NCBI RefSeq assembly: GCF_000418325.1
Contig: NC_021658.1
Location: forward strand, 5,195,501 to 5,259,500
DNA length: 64,000 bases
Source: Sorangium cellulosum So0157-2
Lineage (GTDB): Bacteria > Myxococcota_A > Polyangia > Polyangiales > Polyangiaceae
Direction: 5' to 3'
Made by a program: the position numbers and the translations under genes. Every line of letters starts with the position of its first letter. The first letter of the stretch is position 1. The notes under the pieces were generated by a model. That model saw only the letters and a list, made by a program, of their open reading frames with translations, did not search any database and had not been told where the DNA came from. Of this stretch, positions 20,100-27,922 are shown piece by piece.

Positions 20100-21443
20100 C
20101 TACTGGCACTCGTTCAGGTGGCACCGGCCGCTGCAGCACTGGGTGTCGAGCGTGCACGCCGTCAGGCGGTCCTGGCAGCAGCGTCCGGAGATGCAGCTCA
20201 TCGGGGCGGGGCAGTCGAAGCTGCCGTCGCAGGGCCCGCCCGGCGCGACGACGCAGGAGCCGCCCTTGCACTCGAAGCCGTCGCAGCAGTCCGCCCCCTC
20301 GTCGCACGCGCCGCTGCGCGAGCAGCAGCGCCCGCTGGCCCCGCACTCGAGGCCGTAGCAGCACGGGCGCGCGGCATCGCAGGCCGCCTGCGCGCCGCCG
20401 CAGCACTGGCCGAGGTAACAGGCCCCGTCGCAGCACTCGTCGCCGAGCAAGCAGCTCGTCCCGATGGCCCCGCAAGCGCCGCAGCCGGTCTCCCGGTGGC
20501 ACACGAGCCCCGAGCAGCAGTCGTCGTTGTCGGAGCAGTCCTCGCCCTCGGCGGCGCAACACGCCTCGTCCGCGCAGACGCCGCCGCAGCAATCGCTGGC
20601 CACCGCGCACACGTGCCCTGAGCGGAAGCACGCGTCCGGCTCGCACGTCCCGTTCCGGCGGGCCCAGCCGTCGCAGCAGTCCTCGGCGCGCTGGCAGGCG
20701 CCGCCGGTCTGGCGGCAGCCGCAGGTGCCGTCGAAGCAGCCGCCGGTGCAGCAGTCGTCGGGGCGCGCGCAGCTCTCCCCGGGCGCCTTGCAGGCGCAGC
20801 GCTCGTCGACGCAGTCGAGCGCGCCGCAGCAGTCGCCGGCCGCGCTGCAGGAAAAGCCGACATCGGCGCAGGCGCGGCAGCTGCCCTCCGCGCACTCGAG
20901 CCCGGCGCAGCAGGGCGCCTCGTCGGAGCACCCTTGCTCCCGCTCGCGGCAGGCCTGGACGCACGTGGCGGAGTTGCAGACGAGGCCGTTGCAGCAGGCC
21001 GCCCCGCCGCTGCAGCTCTCTCCCCGGGCCGCGCAGCTCGAGCTGCAGGTGCCGAACGACGAGCTCCCGTCGCTCGACGGCAGGCAGGTCAGACCCTCGC
21101 AGCAGGCGCCGTCGTCGCTGTACGGCTCGTCGGCGCGGTTGCAGCGCGGCTCGCCGCAGCGGCCCGCCTCGCACGCGAGCCCGTCGCAGCAGTCGCCGTC
21201 GCGGGCGCACGCGGCGTCCGCCGCGCGACACCCCGGCTGGCAAGCGCCGGACTCGCAGCGCGCACCCGAGCAGCAGGCGGCGTCCGTGTGGCAGGCCATG
21301 CCGGTGGGCGCGCACGCGCAGCTGCCCGCGATGCAACCGAACGAGCAGGCCGCCTCGCGGCCGGCGGCGGGCTCGGGATGGGGCCCTCGTTCGCATGGGT
21401 GAAGATGCCCGACATGCCGTTTCGGCCCGGCGAATGGACGCAC
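20100..21443 (-). CDS. Dickkopf-like Cys-rich repeat protein, possibly 5'-truncated
   Basis: 447 residues, extremely rich in Cys. About fifteen modules of the form C-x(6)-CC-x-G-x2-C-x3-C run from residue 33 to the end. In other myxobacteria such proteins are secreted or surface bound and held by disulfides. Here the only start is GTG 21443 and the first 30 residues carry no signal peptide, which is unexpected. The 5' end may be lost or frameshifted. The gene converges with aroA. It could bind carbohydrate or protein; function unknown. Confidence 0.75.
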   Translation of the reverse strand: MRPFAGPKRHVGHLHPCERGPHPEPAAGREAACSFGCIAGSCACAPTGMACHTDAACCSGARCESGACQPGCRAADAACARDGDCCDGLACEAGRCGEPRCNRADEPYSDDGACCEGLTCLPSSDGSSSFGTCSSSCAARGESCSGGAACCNGLVCNSATCVQACREREQGCSDEAPCCAGLECAEGSCRACADVGFSCSAAGDCCGALDCVDERCACKAPGESCARPDDCCTGGCFDGTCGCRQTGGACQRAEDCCDGWARRNGTCEPDACFRSGHVCAVASDCCGGVCADEACCAAEGEDCSDNDDCCSGLVCHRETGCGACGAIGTSCLLGDECCDGACYLGQCCGGAQAACDAARPCCYGLECGASGRCCSRSGACDEGADCCDGFECKGGSCVVAPGGPCDGSFDCPAPMSCISGRCCQDRLTACTLDTQCCSGRCHLNECQ

Positions 21444-21628
21444 GCGAGCGCGGTGATCGGGCGGCTGTCAGGACACCTCGAGTACCGCTTCGCCTCGGGC
21501 TGGGTGATGCGCAGGATTCCGGCGGGCCTCGCGATGGATCGAGCCGAGCGGTGATTTCGATGAGCGGATCGAGCTCGGCCGCGGAATGACCGGAGTGTGG
21601 GAGGACGATCGACGAATGGATGGTGGAT

Positions 21629-21644
21629 GGATGATCGATCATCC
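21629..21644. repeat. Perfect 16-bp palindrome
   Basis: ggatgatcgatcatcc is self-complementary over all 16 bases. It lies between two minus-strand genes and could be an operator for a dimeric regulator. Confidence 0.85.
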
Positions 21645-21676
21645 CGTCTTCCGTCTTCCGTGCTCGTCCTTCGTGC

Positions 21677-21721
21677 GCGTGCGCGTGCGCGATTTCAGGG
21701 CGTCATCGCGCACGCGCACGC
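21677..21721. repeat. Long perfect hairpin (17-bp stem)
   Basis: The arm gcgtgcgcgtgcgcgat at 21677-21693 is exactly complementary to 21705-21721 across an 11-nt loop. The arms are alternating purine-pyrimidine, so Z-DNA is also possible. No T-run follows on either strand. On the minus strand it lies 3' of the gene ending at 21828. Confidence 0.9.
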
Positions 21722-21722
21722 G

Positions 21723-21800
21723 GAGGCCAGACGCAGACGGCAGAGGGGAGACGGCAGACGGGAGAGGGGAGACGGCAGACGGGAGAGGGAGACGGCAGCC
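21723..21800. repeat. Tandem 20-21-bp repeat, three to four units
   Basis: Units of the form gagacggcagacgggagagg recur at about 21748, 21769 and 21789, with a partial copy before them. They differ in length by one base. They lie just 3' of the minus-strand gene that ends at 21828. Confidence 0.8.
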
Positions 21801-21827
21801 CAGCAGCTCTCCTCACCCCCCCGCCGG

Positions 21828-22787
21828 TCACCCTCCCGCGCCAGCCTGCCCCGGCGGCGCCGGCTCCTTCTGAAACATCCCCGCGAGGATCCGCTCCGCC
21901 GCGTCGGCCAGGATGTCGCGCGCCAGCCGGGTCTCCTCGCCGAAGAACCGCGTCGCCACCCCGGCGTCGAGCGCGTGCGTCGCGAGGAGCGCGAACGCCT
22001 CCGCCTCGTCGAACGTCGCCTCGGCCGTCAGAACGCGCTTCCCCGGCCGGAGATCCTCCTGGTCGAAGCGGCCCTGCCAGGTCTCGCCCAGCGTGATCGA
22101 GAAGTACTGCGCGGCCACGTTCCCCGGGCGCGCCATGTGCGAGACCGCGACCACGGCCCGCAGCCGCTCGCGCTCGTCGGCGGTCATGTCCCGCTTCCAG
22201 GCCTCGACCGTGGCGTGCATCGTCTCGATCTGGTCGCGCGCCGCGTCCTCGGCATTGAGCAGGACGTCCTGCGTCTGCGCGCGGGTGAAGGCGGACAGCG
22301 CCTCGGGCGCGACGCCGCCCGCCGCGCTCGCCTCGTCGAGGAGCGCGAGCGACGCGTCCAGGATCCGGCGCTGGCGGGCGAGCTGCTCCGGAGCGAAGCC
22401 GCGGCCATCGAGGCCGGCCGCGGCCGCGGCGATGCGCTGCCGGAGCTCGGCCAGCCGGGCGCGCGCCTCGCCGTCGAGCGCGCCGCGCCGGCCCGAGAGC
22501 AGCGCGTGCACGGCGAGCGGGGCGTGCGCGACCACCTTGAGCTCGTGGTAACGCCGGGTGCGCGCCGGGCCCTCGAACCGCCGGCCGCCGCGCCTCAGGA
22601 TGAGGCTGTCGTCGATCTGGGCGATGATCGGCTCGATGCTGGCGAGGACCGCCTCCCGGCGCGCGGCGTACGCGTCGAGGAAGGCCTGGTTGAGGGCGCC
22701 GAGCGGATCGGCGGGCGCCAGCGCGGCGCTCACCTCCCGCGGCGCCCCGGCGGAGGACGCGCGCTCGACCATGGGCGCGAGCTCCAT
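21828..22787 (-). CDS. Helical hypothetical protein
   Basis: 319 residues from ATG 22787; an in-frame start at 22856 lies inside the upstream gene and adds an Arg/Gly-rich stretch. The protein looks almost wholly alpha-helical and Ala/Glu/Arg-rich, without signal peptide, membrane helix or Cys motif. HELKVVAHAPLAVHALL and QAQYFSITLGETW-like segments are its least regular parts. It follows the lipoprotein hydrolase gene by 22 bp, so the two are probably one operon. Family not recognised. Confidence 0.7.
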   Translation of the reverse strand: MELAPMVERASSAGAPREVSAALAPADPLGALNQAFLDAYAARREAVLASIEPIIAQIDDSLILRRGGRRFEGPARTRRYHELKVVAHAPLAVHALLSGRRGALDGEARARLAELRQRIAAAAAGLDGRGFAPEQLARQRRILDASLALLDEASAAGGVAPEALSAFTRAQTQDVLLNAEDAARDQIETMHATVEAWKRDMTADERERLRAVVAVSHMARPGNVAAQYFSITLGETWQGRFDQEDLRPGKRVLTAEATFDEAEAFALLATHALDAGVATRFFGEETRLARDILADAAERILAGMFQKEPAPPGQAGAGG

Positions 22788-22809
22788 AGCACGCGCGCCC
22801 GGGCCCGCG

Positions 22810-23565
22810 TCAGGGGCGCGGCCGCGCGTTCGCGTCGAGCCAGTCGAGCGCCTCATCCATCACCCGCTCGGCCTCCGGCATCTCCCCGTGACGCGCGCCC
22901 GGCATCTCCCGATAGACCGCCGGGATCTTCGCCGCCATGAGGCCGCCCGCGCCCTCCTTCATGCGGTACTTCGCGTCGTGCTCGCCGCTGATCATCACCG
23001 CCCCCCGGATGTCCCGGAGGCGCGCCGCGGCGGGCGTCGTGGGCGCGCCGATCAGCACGAGCCGCGAGTACCGCTCCGGCCAGCGCTCCGCGAGCCGCTC
23101 CGCGATGTATGCCCCCTGCGAGTAACCGATGACCACGAGATCCTCGGCCTCGCCGCCGCACGCCGCCAGCGCGCTCCGGATGCGCCGGTCCTGCTCCTCG
23201 GGGTTTGGCGAGTACTTGCTGAACGGCCCGCCGCCGCAGGGCACGTCGCCCTGGAGCCCGAGCACCCCGCCGTGCTCGCGCGCCGCCCCCTGCATGGCCT
23301 GCACGTAGCCGAGCCCGTGCCCGCACATGCCGTGCAGAAACACCATCCGCGGGCACGCGCCGCCGCGCCCGGTGACCACGAACGCCGGCAGATCCCCGGG
23401 CACGGCCATCTCGGTCGCCACGAGCGGCGGATCCACCGCCTCCGGCGCGTCGACCGCCGCCGGCTCGACCGGGCGCTCCTCCGCGAGCGCACGCTCCTCC
23501 TTGCTACACCCCGCCGCAAGCACGGCCAGGCTCAACCCTGCTATGGCTACAGCGGAAATTTTCAT
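22810..23565 (-). CDS. Lipoprotein alpha/beta hydrolase
   Basis: 251 residues. Signal peptide with lipobox LAAGC (Cys20). An alpha/beta-hydrolase core follows: oxyanion region VFLHGMCGHG at 76-84, nucleophile Ser149 in VIGYSQGAYIA, acid Asp197 in SGEHD and His226 in GARHGEM. The complete triad predicts an active esterase, peptidase or related enzyme at the envelope. Start ATG 23565 is supported by the signal. It is divergent from the nitroreductase/ferredoxin locus, and the two share a 255-bp regulatory region with a perfect inverted repeat. Confidence 0.9.
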   Translation of the reverse strand: MKISAVAIAGLSLAVLAAGCSKEERALAEERPVEPAAVDAPEAVDPPLVATEMAVPGDLPAFVVTGRGGACPRMVFLHGMCGHGLGYVQAMQGAAREHGGVLGLQGDVPCGGGPFSKYSPNPEEQDRRIRSALAACGGEAEDLVVIGYSQGAYIAERLAERWPERYSRLVLIGAPTTPAAARLRDIRGAVMISGEHDAKYRMKEGAGGLMAAKIPAVYREMPGARHGEMPEAERVMDEALDWLDANARPRP

Positions 23566-23633
23566 AAATCTGGCGTGGTGCCAGGGCCGGCCGACCGCAA
23601 GCGGTCCACCGCGACCCCGTTGACGCGTCTGTT

Positions 23634-23656
23634 AAAACGGAATGAACGTCCGTTTT
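23634..23656. promoter_or_regulatory. Perfect inverted repeat, likely TetR-type operator
   Basis: AAAACGGA and TCCGTTTT are exact complements separated by ATGAACG. Size and base pattern match operators bound by TetR-family repressors. It sits 68 bp upstream of the lipoprotein hydrolase start (minus) and 165 bp upstream of the broken nitroreductase start (plus). The regulator gene is not in the immediate neighbourhood. Confidence 0.7.
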
Positions 23657-23820
23657 GGTGGATGAGCCTGGCTGGCGGTACGGCCACGAGCGTCGCGCCT
23701 CGCGGCCGCGCCGCCGGGCTCGCCGGCAGCCCCTGAGCGCCGCCGCGTCGAGGCTTGGGATCCTCGTCGCGTGTCGGAGCGCGCCTTCAGCGACCGACGG
23801 GACAGGAAGGAGCACGATCG

Positions 23821-24266
23821 ATGAGCAACCGCGCCCTGGAGCATTTAGGCGAGCGATACGGCGGCGAGGGGGGGCGCCCCGCTTCGCGCAGTGGAACGAG
23901 GTGATCGAGAGCCTGCTCGGGCACCGCTCGGTGCGCCGTTATCTCCCGAAGCCCCGGTGCATCGGGTGCGATCTCTGCGTCGAGGTCTGCCCCACCAACG
24001 TGTTCGATCGCGTGCCGGGCGGCGCGCCGGTGATCGCCCGGCAGCGCGACTGCCAGACGTGCTTCATGTGCGAGGCCTATTGCCCGGTGGACGCGCTCTA
24101 CGTCGCGCCGGAGGCCGAGCGGCCGGTCCAGGTCGACGAGGAGCAGCTCTCGGCGTCCGGGCTCCTCGGCAGCTACCGGGCCGCGGTCGGGTGGGGGAGC
24201 CGGCGCAAGCCGGGCGCCGAGGTCGACCAGACGTTCCGCGTCCTCGAGGCCGCGCGCCGGGGCTGA
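23821..24266 (+). pseudogene. Frameshifted chimera: nitroreductase N-terminus joined to ferredoxin
   Basis: ATG 23821 has an excellent ribosome site (AAGGAG, 23807-23812) and begins MSNRALEHLGERYGGE, the usual start of NADPH-dependent nitroreductases. Within the seven-G run at 23868-23874 the frame is lost and stops 27 codons in. One base over, the nitroreductase sequence resumes (NEVIESLLGHRSVRRYLP) and then changes abruptly into a two-cluster 4Fe-4S ferredoxin: CIGCDLCVEVCP, then CQTCFMCEAYCP. So only the first 50 or so residues of the flavoenzyme remain, fused to a ferredoxin family protein. A slipped or re-initiated product would be needed for expression. Confidence 0.75.
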
Positions 24267-24523
24267 GGCCGCGCCGCCGCGAGCCTCTCCCGCCGCGAGA
24301 GCGCTTTGCCGGCCGGATCGGCGGCCCCGCCGGCCTCGAACGACGCGCCCTCCCTGGGCGCGTTCAAAATTCCAGTCCATCGACAAAACGCACGGCCTGC
24401 GCGCTCCAGGTGACTGGTTCTGCGCGGATGTCGCAACCTAGGCGAGCGATCCGATCACCGTCCGCTCACGGTCCGGGAGGCGAGCCGCCGACCGGCGGAG
24501 GAGCGGCAACGCGAGGTACGCTT

Positions 24524-26536
24524 ATGAGGCGCCCTGTTCTCTTGATCTGTTTCTCGCTCGCTTCTGGGCTCGTGGCCTGCGGTTCAGGCGAAACCGGCGC
24601 TGGCGGCGACGGCGGCGGCGACCCCGGCACGGGCGGCGGCAACGCGGCCGGCACGGGCTCCGGCGGCGGCGCGACCGGCACGGGCTCCGGCGGCGGTCCT
24701 GCGTCGGGCAGCGGCGGCGCGGGCGCCGGCACCGGCACGGGCGGCGGCGGGGGCGCGCCGGCGCCGACCGGGTTCGCGCAGATGGAGGACCTCGACCGCG
24801 GCGTCGTGGCCGTTCCCACGGACGGCGGCATCTACGTGGGCTTTCGCCTGTTCGGCTACGACCCCGACGACATCGCCTTCAACGTCTACCGCGACGGCAC
24901 CAAGGTCAACGACGCGCCGATCGCGGACTCCACCAACTTCGTGGACCGCGGCGGCTCCCCGAGCTCGGTCTACACGGTGCGCCCGGTCGTCGGCGGCGTC
25001 GAGCAAGCCGAGTCGGAGCCCGCGGCCGTGTGGAAGGATGGATCCCTGTCCATCCCGACCATGGCGCCGCCGGCCGGGGACGGCTACACGTACTCGAGCG
25101 GCGACGGCAGCGTGGGAGATCTGGACGGCGACGGGCGATACGAGATCATCGTCAAGTGGGATCCGTCGAACCTCCAGGACAACTCGAAGGCTGGCCGCAC
25201 CGGCAAGACCTACCTGGACGCGTACACGCTCGACGGCGAGCGGCTGTGGCGGATCGATCTCGGCGTGAACATCCGGGCCGGGGCGCACTATTCGCCGTTC
25301 CTCGTCTACGATCTCGACGGCGACGGGAAGGCGGAGGTGGCGGTCAAGACCGCGCCGGGGACGCGCGACGGCAGGGGCGAGCCGCTCAGCCTGGGGCCCG
25401 CGGCCGCCGACGACGATTCGAAGGATTACCGCAACAACGACGGGTACATCCTCACCGGCCCGGAGTATCTCACCATCTTCTCCGGAGAGACCGGCGCCGA
25501 GCTCGCCACGACAGAGTTCAAGGTGGGGCGCGGCGACGTGTGCAGCTGGGGCAACAACGAGTGTTACGGCAACCGGGTCGACCGCTTCGTGGGCACGATC
25601 GCGTTCCTCGACGACACCGGCCGGCCGAGCGCGGTGTTCGGCCGGGGCTACTACGCGCGCACCACGCTGTCGGCCTGGAACTACCGCGACGGCGCGCTCA
25701 CGAACCTCTGGACGTTCGACTCCAGCTCGAGCCGCGAAAACGGGGCGTACGGCGGCAAGGGCGCCCATTCCATCAGCGTGGCGAACGTGGACGACGATCC
25801 GCAGCAGGAGATCATCAACGGCGGCGCGACGTTCGACAACGACGGCAAGGGCCTCTGCACGGTGGACTACTACGCTCACGGCGACGCGCTGCACGTGACG
25901 GATCACATCCCGTCGCGCCCCGGCCTCGAGGTGTTCATGCCGTACGAGGGCGGGGAGTCGCCCGCGTACGCGATGCGCGACGCCCGCACGTGCCAGGTGA
26001 TCTGGAAGGGGCCGGCCAACGGCGGCGAGGAGGGCCCGGGCCGGGGCGTCGCGGCGGACGTCGATCCGCGGAGCCCCGGGAGCGAGGCGTGGGTCAACAA
26101 CAGCCAGCTCTTGAGGGGCGCGGACGGAGGCGCCGCCGGCAATCGCCCCTCGTCGTCCAACTTCCTTCTCTGGTGGGACGCGGATCTCAGCCGGGAGCTC
26201 CTCGACGGCAACAAGGTCCAGCAGGTCGACGGCGCGGGCGAGGGCTTCACCGCGAACGGGTGCGCCGCGAACAACGGCACGAAGAGCAACCCGACGCTCA
26301 GCGCCGACATCCTTGGCGACTGGCGCGAGGAGGTGATCTTCCGCTGCGGCGACGCGATTCGCATCTTCACGACGAACCAGGTCGCGAAGAACCGGATCCA
26401 CACGCTGATGCACGATCCGCAGTACCGCGTGGCCATCTCGTGGCAAAACGGGGCCTACAACCAGCCGCCTCACCCGAGCTTCCACATCGGGGAGGGGATG
26501 GCCCCGGCGCCGAAGCCGGATATCCACGTCCGCTGA
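24524..26536 (+). CDS. Rhamnogalacturonan lyase, PL11, lipoprotein
   Basis: 670 residues from ATG 24524, chosen because it opens a signal peptide with lipobox GLVACG. A Gly/Thr/Ser linker (about 20-80) leads to a PL11-type catalytic unit: a small fibronectin-like strand domain (VGFRLFGYDPDD, FNVYRDG), then an eight-bladed propeller with calcium-binding DLDGDG repeats (DLDGDGRYEIIVKW, YDLDGDGKAEVAVKT). PL11 enzymes cut the rhamnose-galacturonate backbone of pectin by beta-elimination. Lipid anchoring would keep it on the cell surface, which fits a plant-polymer degrader. No transporter lies next to it. Confidence 0.92.
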   Translation: MRRPVLLICFSLASGLVACGSGETGAGGDGGGDPGTGGGNAAGTGSGGGATGTGSGGGPASGSGGAGAGTGTGGGGGAPAPTGFAQMEDLDRGVVAVPTDGGIYVGFRLFGYDPDDIAFNVYRDGTKVNDAPIADSTNFVDRGGSPSSVYTVRPVVGGVEQAESEPAAVWKDGSLSIPTMAPPAGDGYTYSSGDGSVGDLDGDGRYEIIVKWDPSNLQDNSKAGRTGKTYLDAYTLDGERLWRIDLGVNIRAGAHYSPFLVYDLDGDGKAEVAVKTAPGTRDGRGEPLSLGPAAADDDSKDYRNNDGYILTGPEYLTIFSGETGAELATTEFKVGRGDVCSWGNNECYGNRVDRFVGTIAFLDDTGRPSAVFGRGYYARTTLSAWNYRDGALTNLWTFDSSSSRENGAYGGKGAHSISVANVDDDPQQEIINGGATFDNDGKGLCTVDYYAHGDALHVTDHIPSRPGLEVFMPYEGGESPAYAMRDARTCQVIWKGPANGGEEGPGRGVAADVDPRSPGSEAWVNNSQLLRGADGGAAGNRPSSSNFLLWWDADLSRELLDGNKVQQVDGAGEGFTANGCAANNGTKSNPTLSADILGDWREEVIFRCGDAIRIFTTNQVAKNRIHTLMHDPQYRVAISWQNGAYNQPPHPSFHIGEGMAPAPKPDIHVR

Positions 26537-26548
26537 CACGCTGAAGCT

Positions 26549-27625
26549 TCAGCGCGGCGGGGCGGCGGGCGCGGCGTCGCGCCGGTAGTCGCCGACGGTC
26601 TGGCCCGTCCAGCGGCGGAAGGCGCGGACGAAGCTCGGCGTGTCGGCGTACCCGAGCAGGAAGGCCATCTCGCCGACGCCGAGCTCGCCCTCGGCGGCGT
26701 AGGCGCGGGCGGCCTCGGCCCGCACCTCGTCCACCACGCGCCGGAACGAGGTGCCGCGCGCGGTCAGCTCGCGCTGGAGCGTGCGCGGGCTCGACGACAG
26801 GAGCGACGCGACGCGCGGCAAGAGCGCCTCGGAGTGGGTCAGGTTCTCGCGGACGCGGCGGCGCACCCGGGCGACGAAGTCGTCGGGGCGCTGGGCGCGC
26901 TCGTCGAGCATGCGCGCGGCGTGCTGGTCGAGCACCTCGAGCAGGGCGCCGTCGGCGGCCACCTGGGGCAGGGCCATGACGGCCTCGCTGACGACGAGCG
27001 CGTTCTCGCCGCTGTCGAAGCAGAGCTCCGCGCCGAACCAGCGCTCGAGCTCGCCGACGTCGGGCGGGCGGGGGTGGGCGAGGCGCACGACGCGGGGCAC
27101 GACGTGCTGGCCGGTGAACTCGCGCGACTGGCGCAGCATCGCGGTCAGGATGAACTCGTTGCCGTGCCGGCCCTGCGCGAGGGGCTCGCCGTCGATCCAC
27201 TGGCGCAGGACGACCTCGCCGCCCCCGCGATCGAGCCGGGCGCTCAAGAGCCCGTTGTTGACGAGCGGCAGGTATTTGACGAAGCGCGCCGCGGCCTCGC
27301 CCGCGGTGGGGGCCGACGAGGCGCTCAGCTCGAAGACGCCGAGGTAGCCGCGCGGCAGCGACGTGGCGATGCGAAAGCCGAGGAACGGCTCGCGCGCGGC
27401 CTCGGCGCAGGCGTCGACGAGGTCGCGGTAGGCGGCGAGCGGCATCTCGCTCATGCGGTCCTCGATCGCCGATGGCCCGAGGCCGAAGCGCGCGGCGAGC
27501 GCGACCGCGTCGGCGCCCGCCCCCTGCGCCCACCAGAGCGCCGGGCGCACGACGAACGAGCGATAGAGGGGCGAATCGGCGTACGGGGCGGGGCGAGCGG
27601 CGGGCCCTGACGCACCTCGTTTCAC
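26549..27625 (-). CDS. AraC-family regulator with AraC-type N-terminal binding domain
   Basis: About 358 residues from GTG 27625; a TTG at 27661 is the alternative. The N-terminal two thirds match the ligand-binding domain seen in OruR/ArgR-like AraC proteins (ARFGLGPSAIEDRMSEMPL near the start). The C-terminal 100 residues carry two helix-turn-helix motifs, the second with GVGEMAFLLGYADTPSFVRA and FRRWTGQTVGDYRR. It is divergent from the large secreted protein at 27923, so it may control that gene; 12 bp separate its stop from that of the lyase. Confidence 0.9.
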   Translation of the reverse strand: MKRGASGPAARPAPYADSPLYRSFVVRPALWWAQGAGADAVALAARFGLGPSAIEDRMSEMPLAAYRDLVDACAEAAREPFLGFRIATSLPRGYLGVFELSASSAPTAGEAAARFVKYLPLVNNGLLSARLDRGGGEVVLRQWIDGEPLAQGRHGNEFILTAMLRQSREFTGQHVVPRVVRLAHPRPPDVGELERWFGAELCFDSGENALVVSEAVMALPQVAADGALLEVLDQHAARMLDERAQRPDDFVARVRRRVRENLTHSEALLPRVASLLSSSPRTLQRELTARGTSFRRVVDEVRAEAARAYAAEGELGVGEMAFLLGYADTPSFVRAFRRWTGQTVGDYRRDAAPAAPPR

Positions 27626-27922
27626 GCCCCGATGGTCGCGCCCACGGGGCCCTGGCGTCAAATGACAACGCGGTGGCGGCTCATGCCACTGGAAGGCCGG
27701 AGGGCCCCGGGCGCACGATAGGCCTACCCGTGGTTGCGCCTGCCCAGGTCGGGCCCGAGCTGGCGCCGCGAAGGGGCCGCCGGGCGCGCCCTGGCCGCGC
27801 CGAGCGCGAAGGGCGTGGTCATGGCGTACGGGCCGGCGCGGGGCGCGTGGCGCGCGACCGCCGGGCGGCGCCGACGCCCGAGCGGGTCTTGGTCGTCTCG
27901 GATTCGTATCGAAGGAGGCTAG

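Larger units (their letters stand above)
21444..21827. other. Intergenic region with palindromes and repeats
   Basis: 384 bp holding a perfect 16-bp palindrome (21629-21644), a 17-bp stem hairpin (21677-21721) and a 20-21-bp tandem repeat (21723-21800). A plus-strand frame from 21378 to 21554 reads like real protein (MPDMPFRPGEWTHASAVIG) but is only 58 codons and lacks a ribosome site. Confidence 0.55.
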
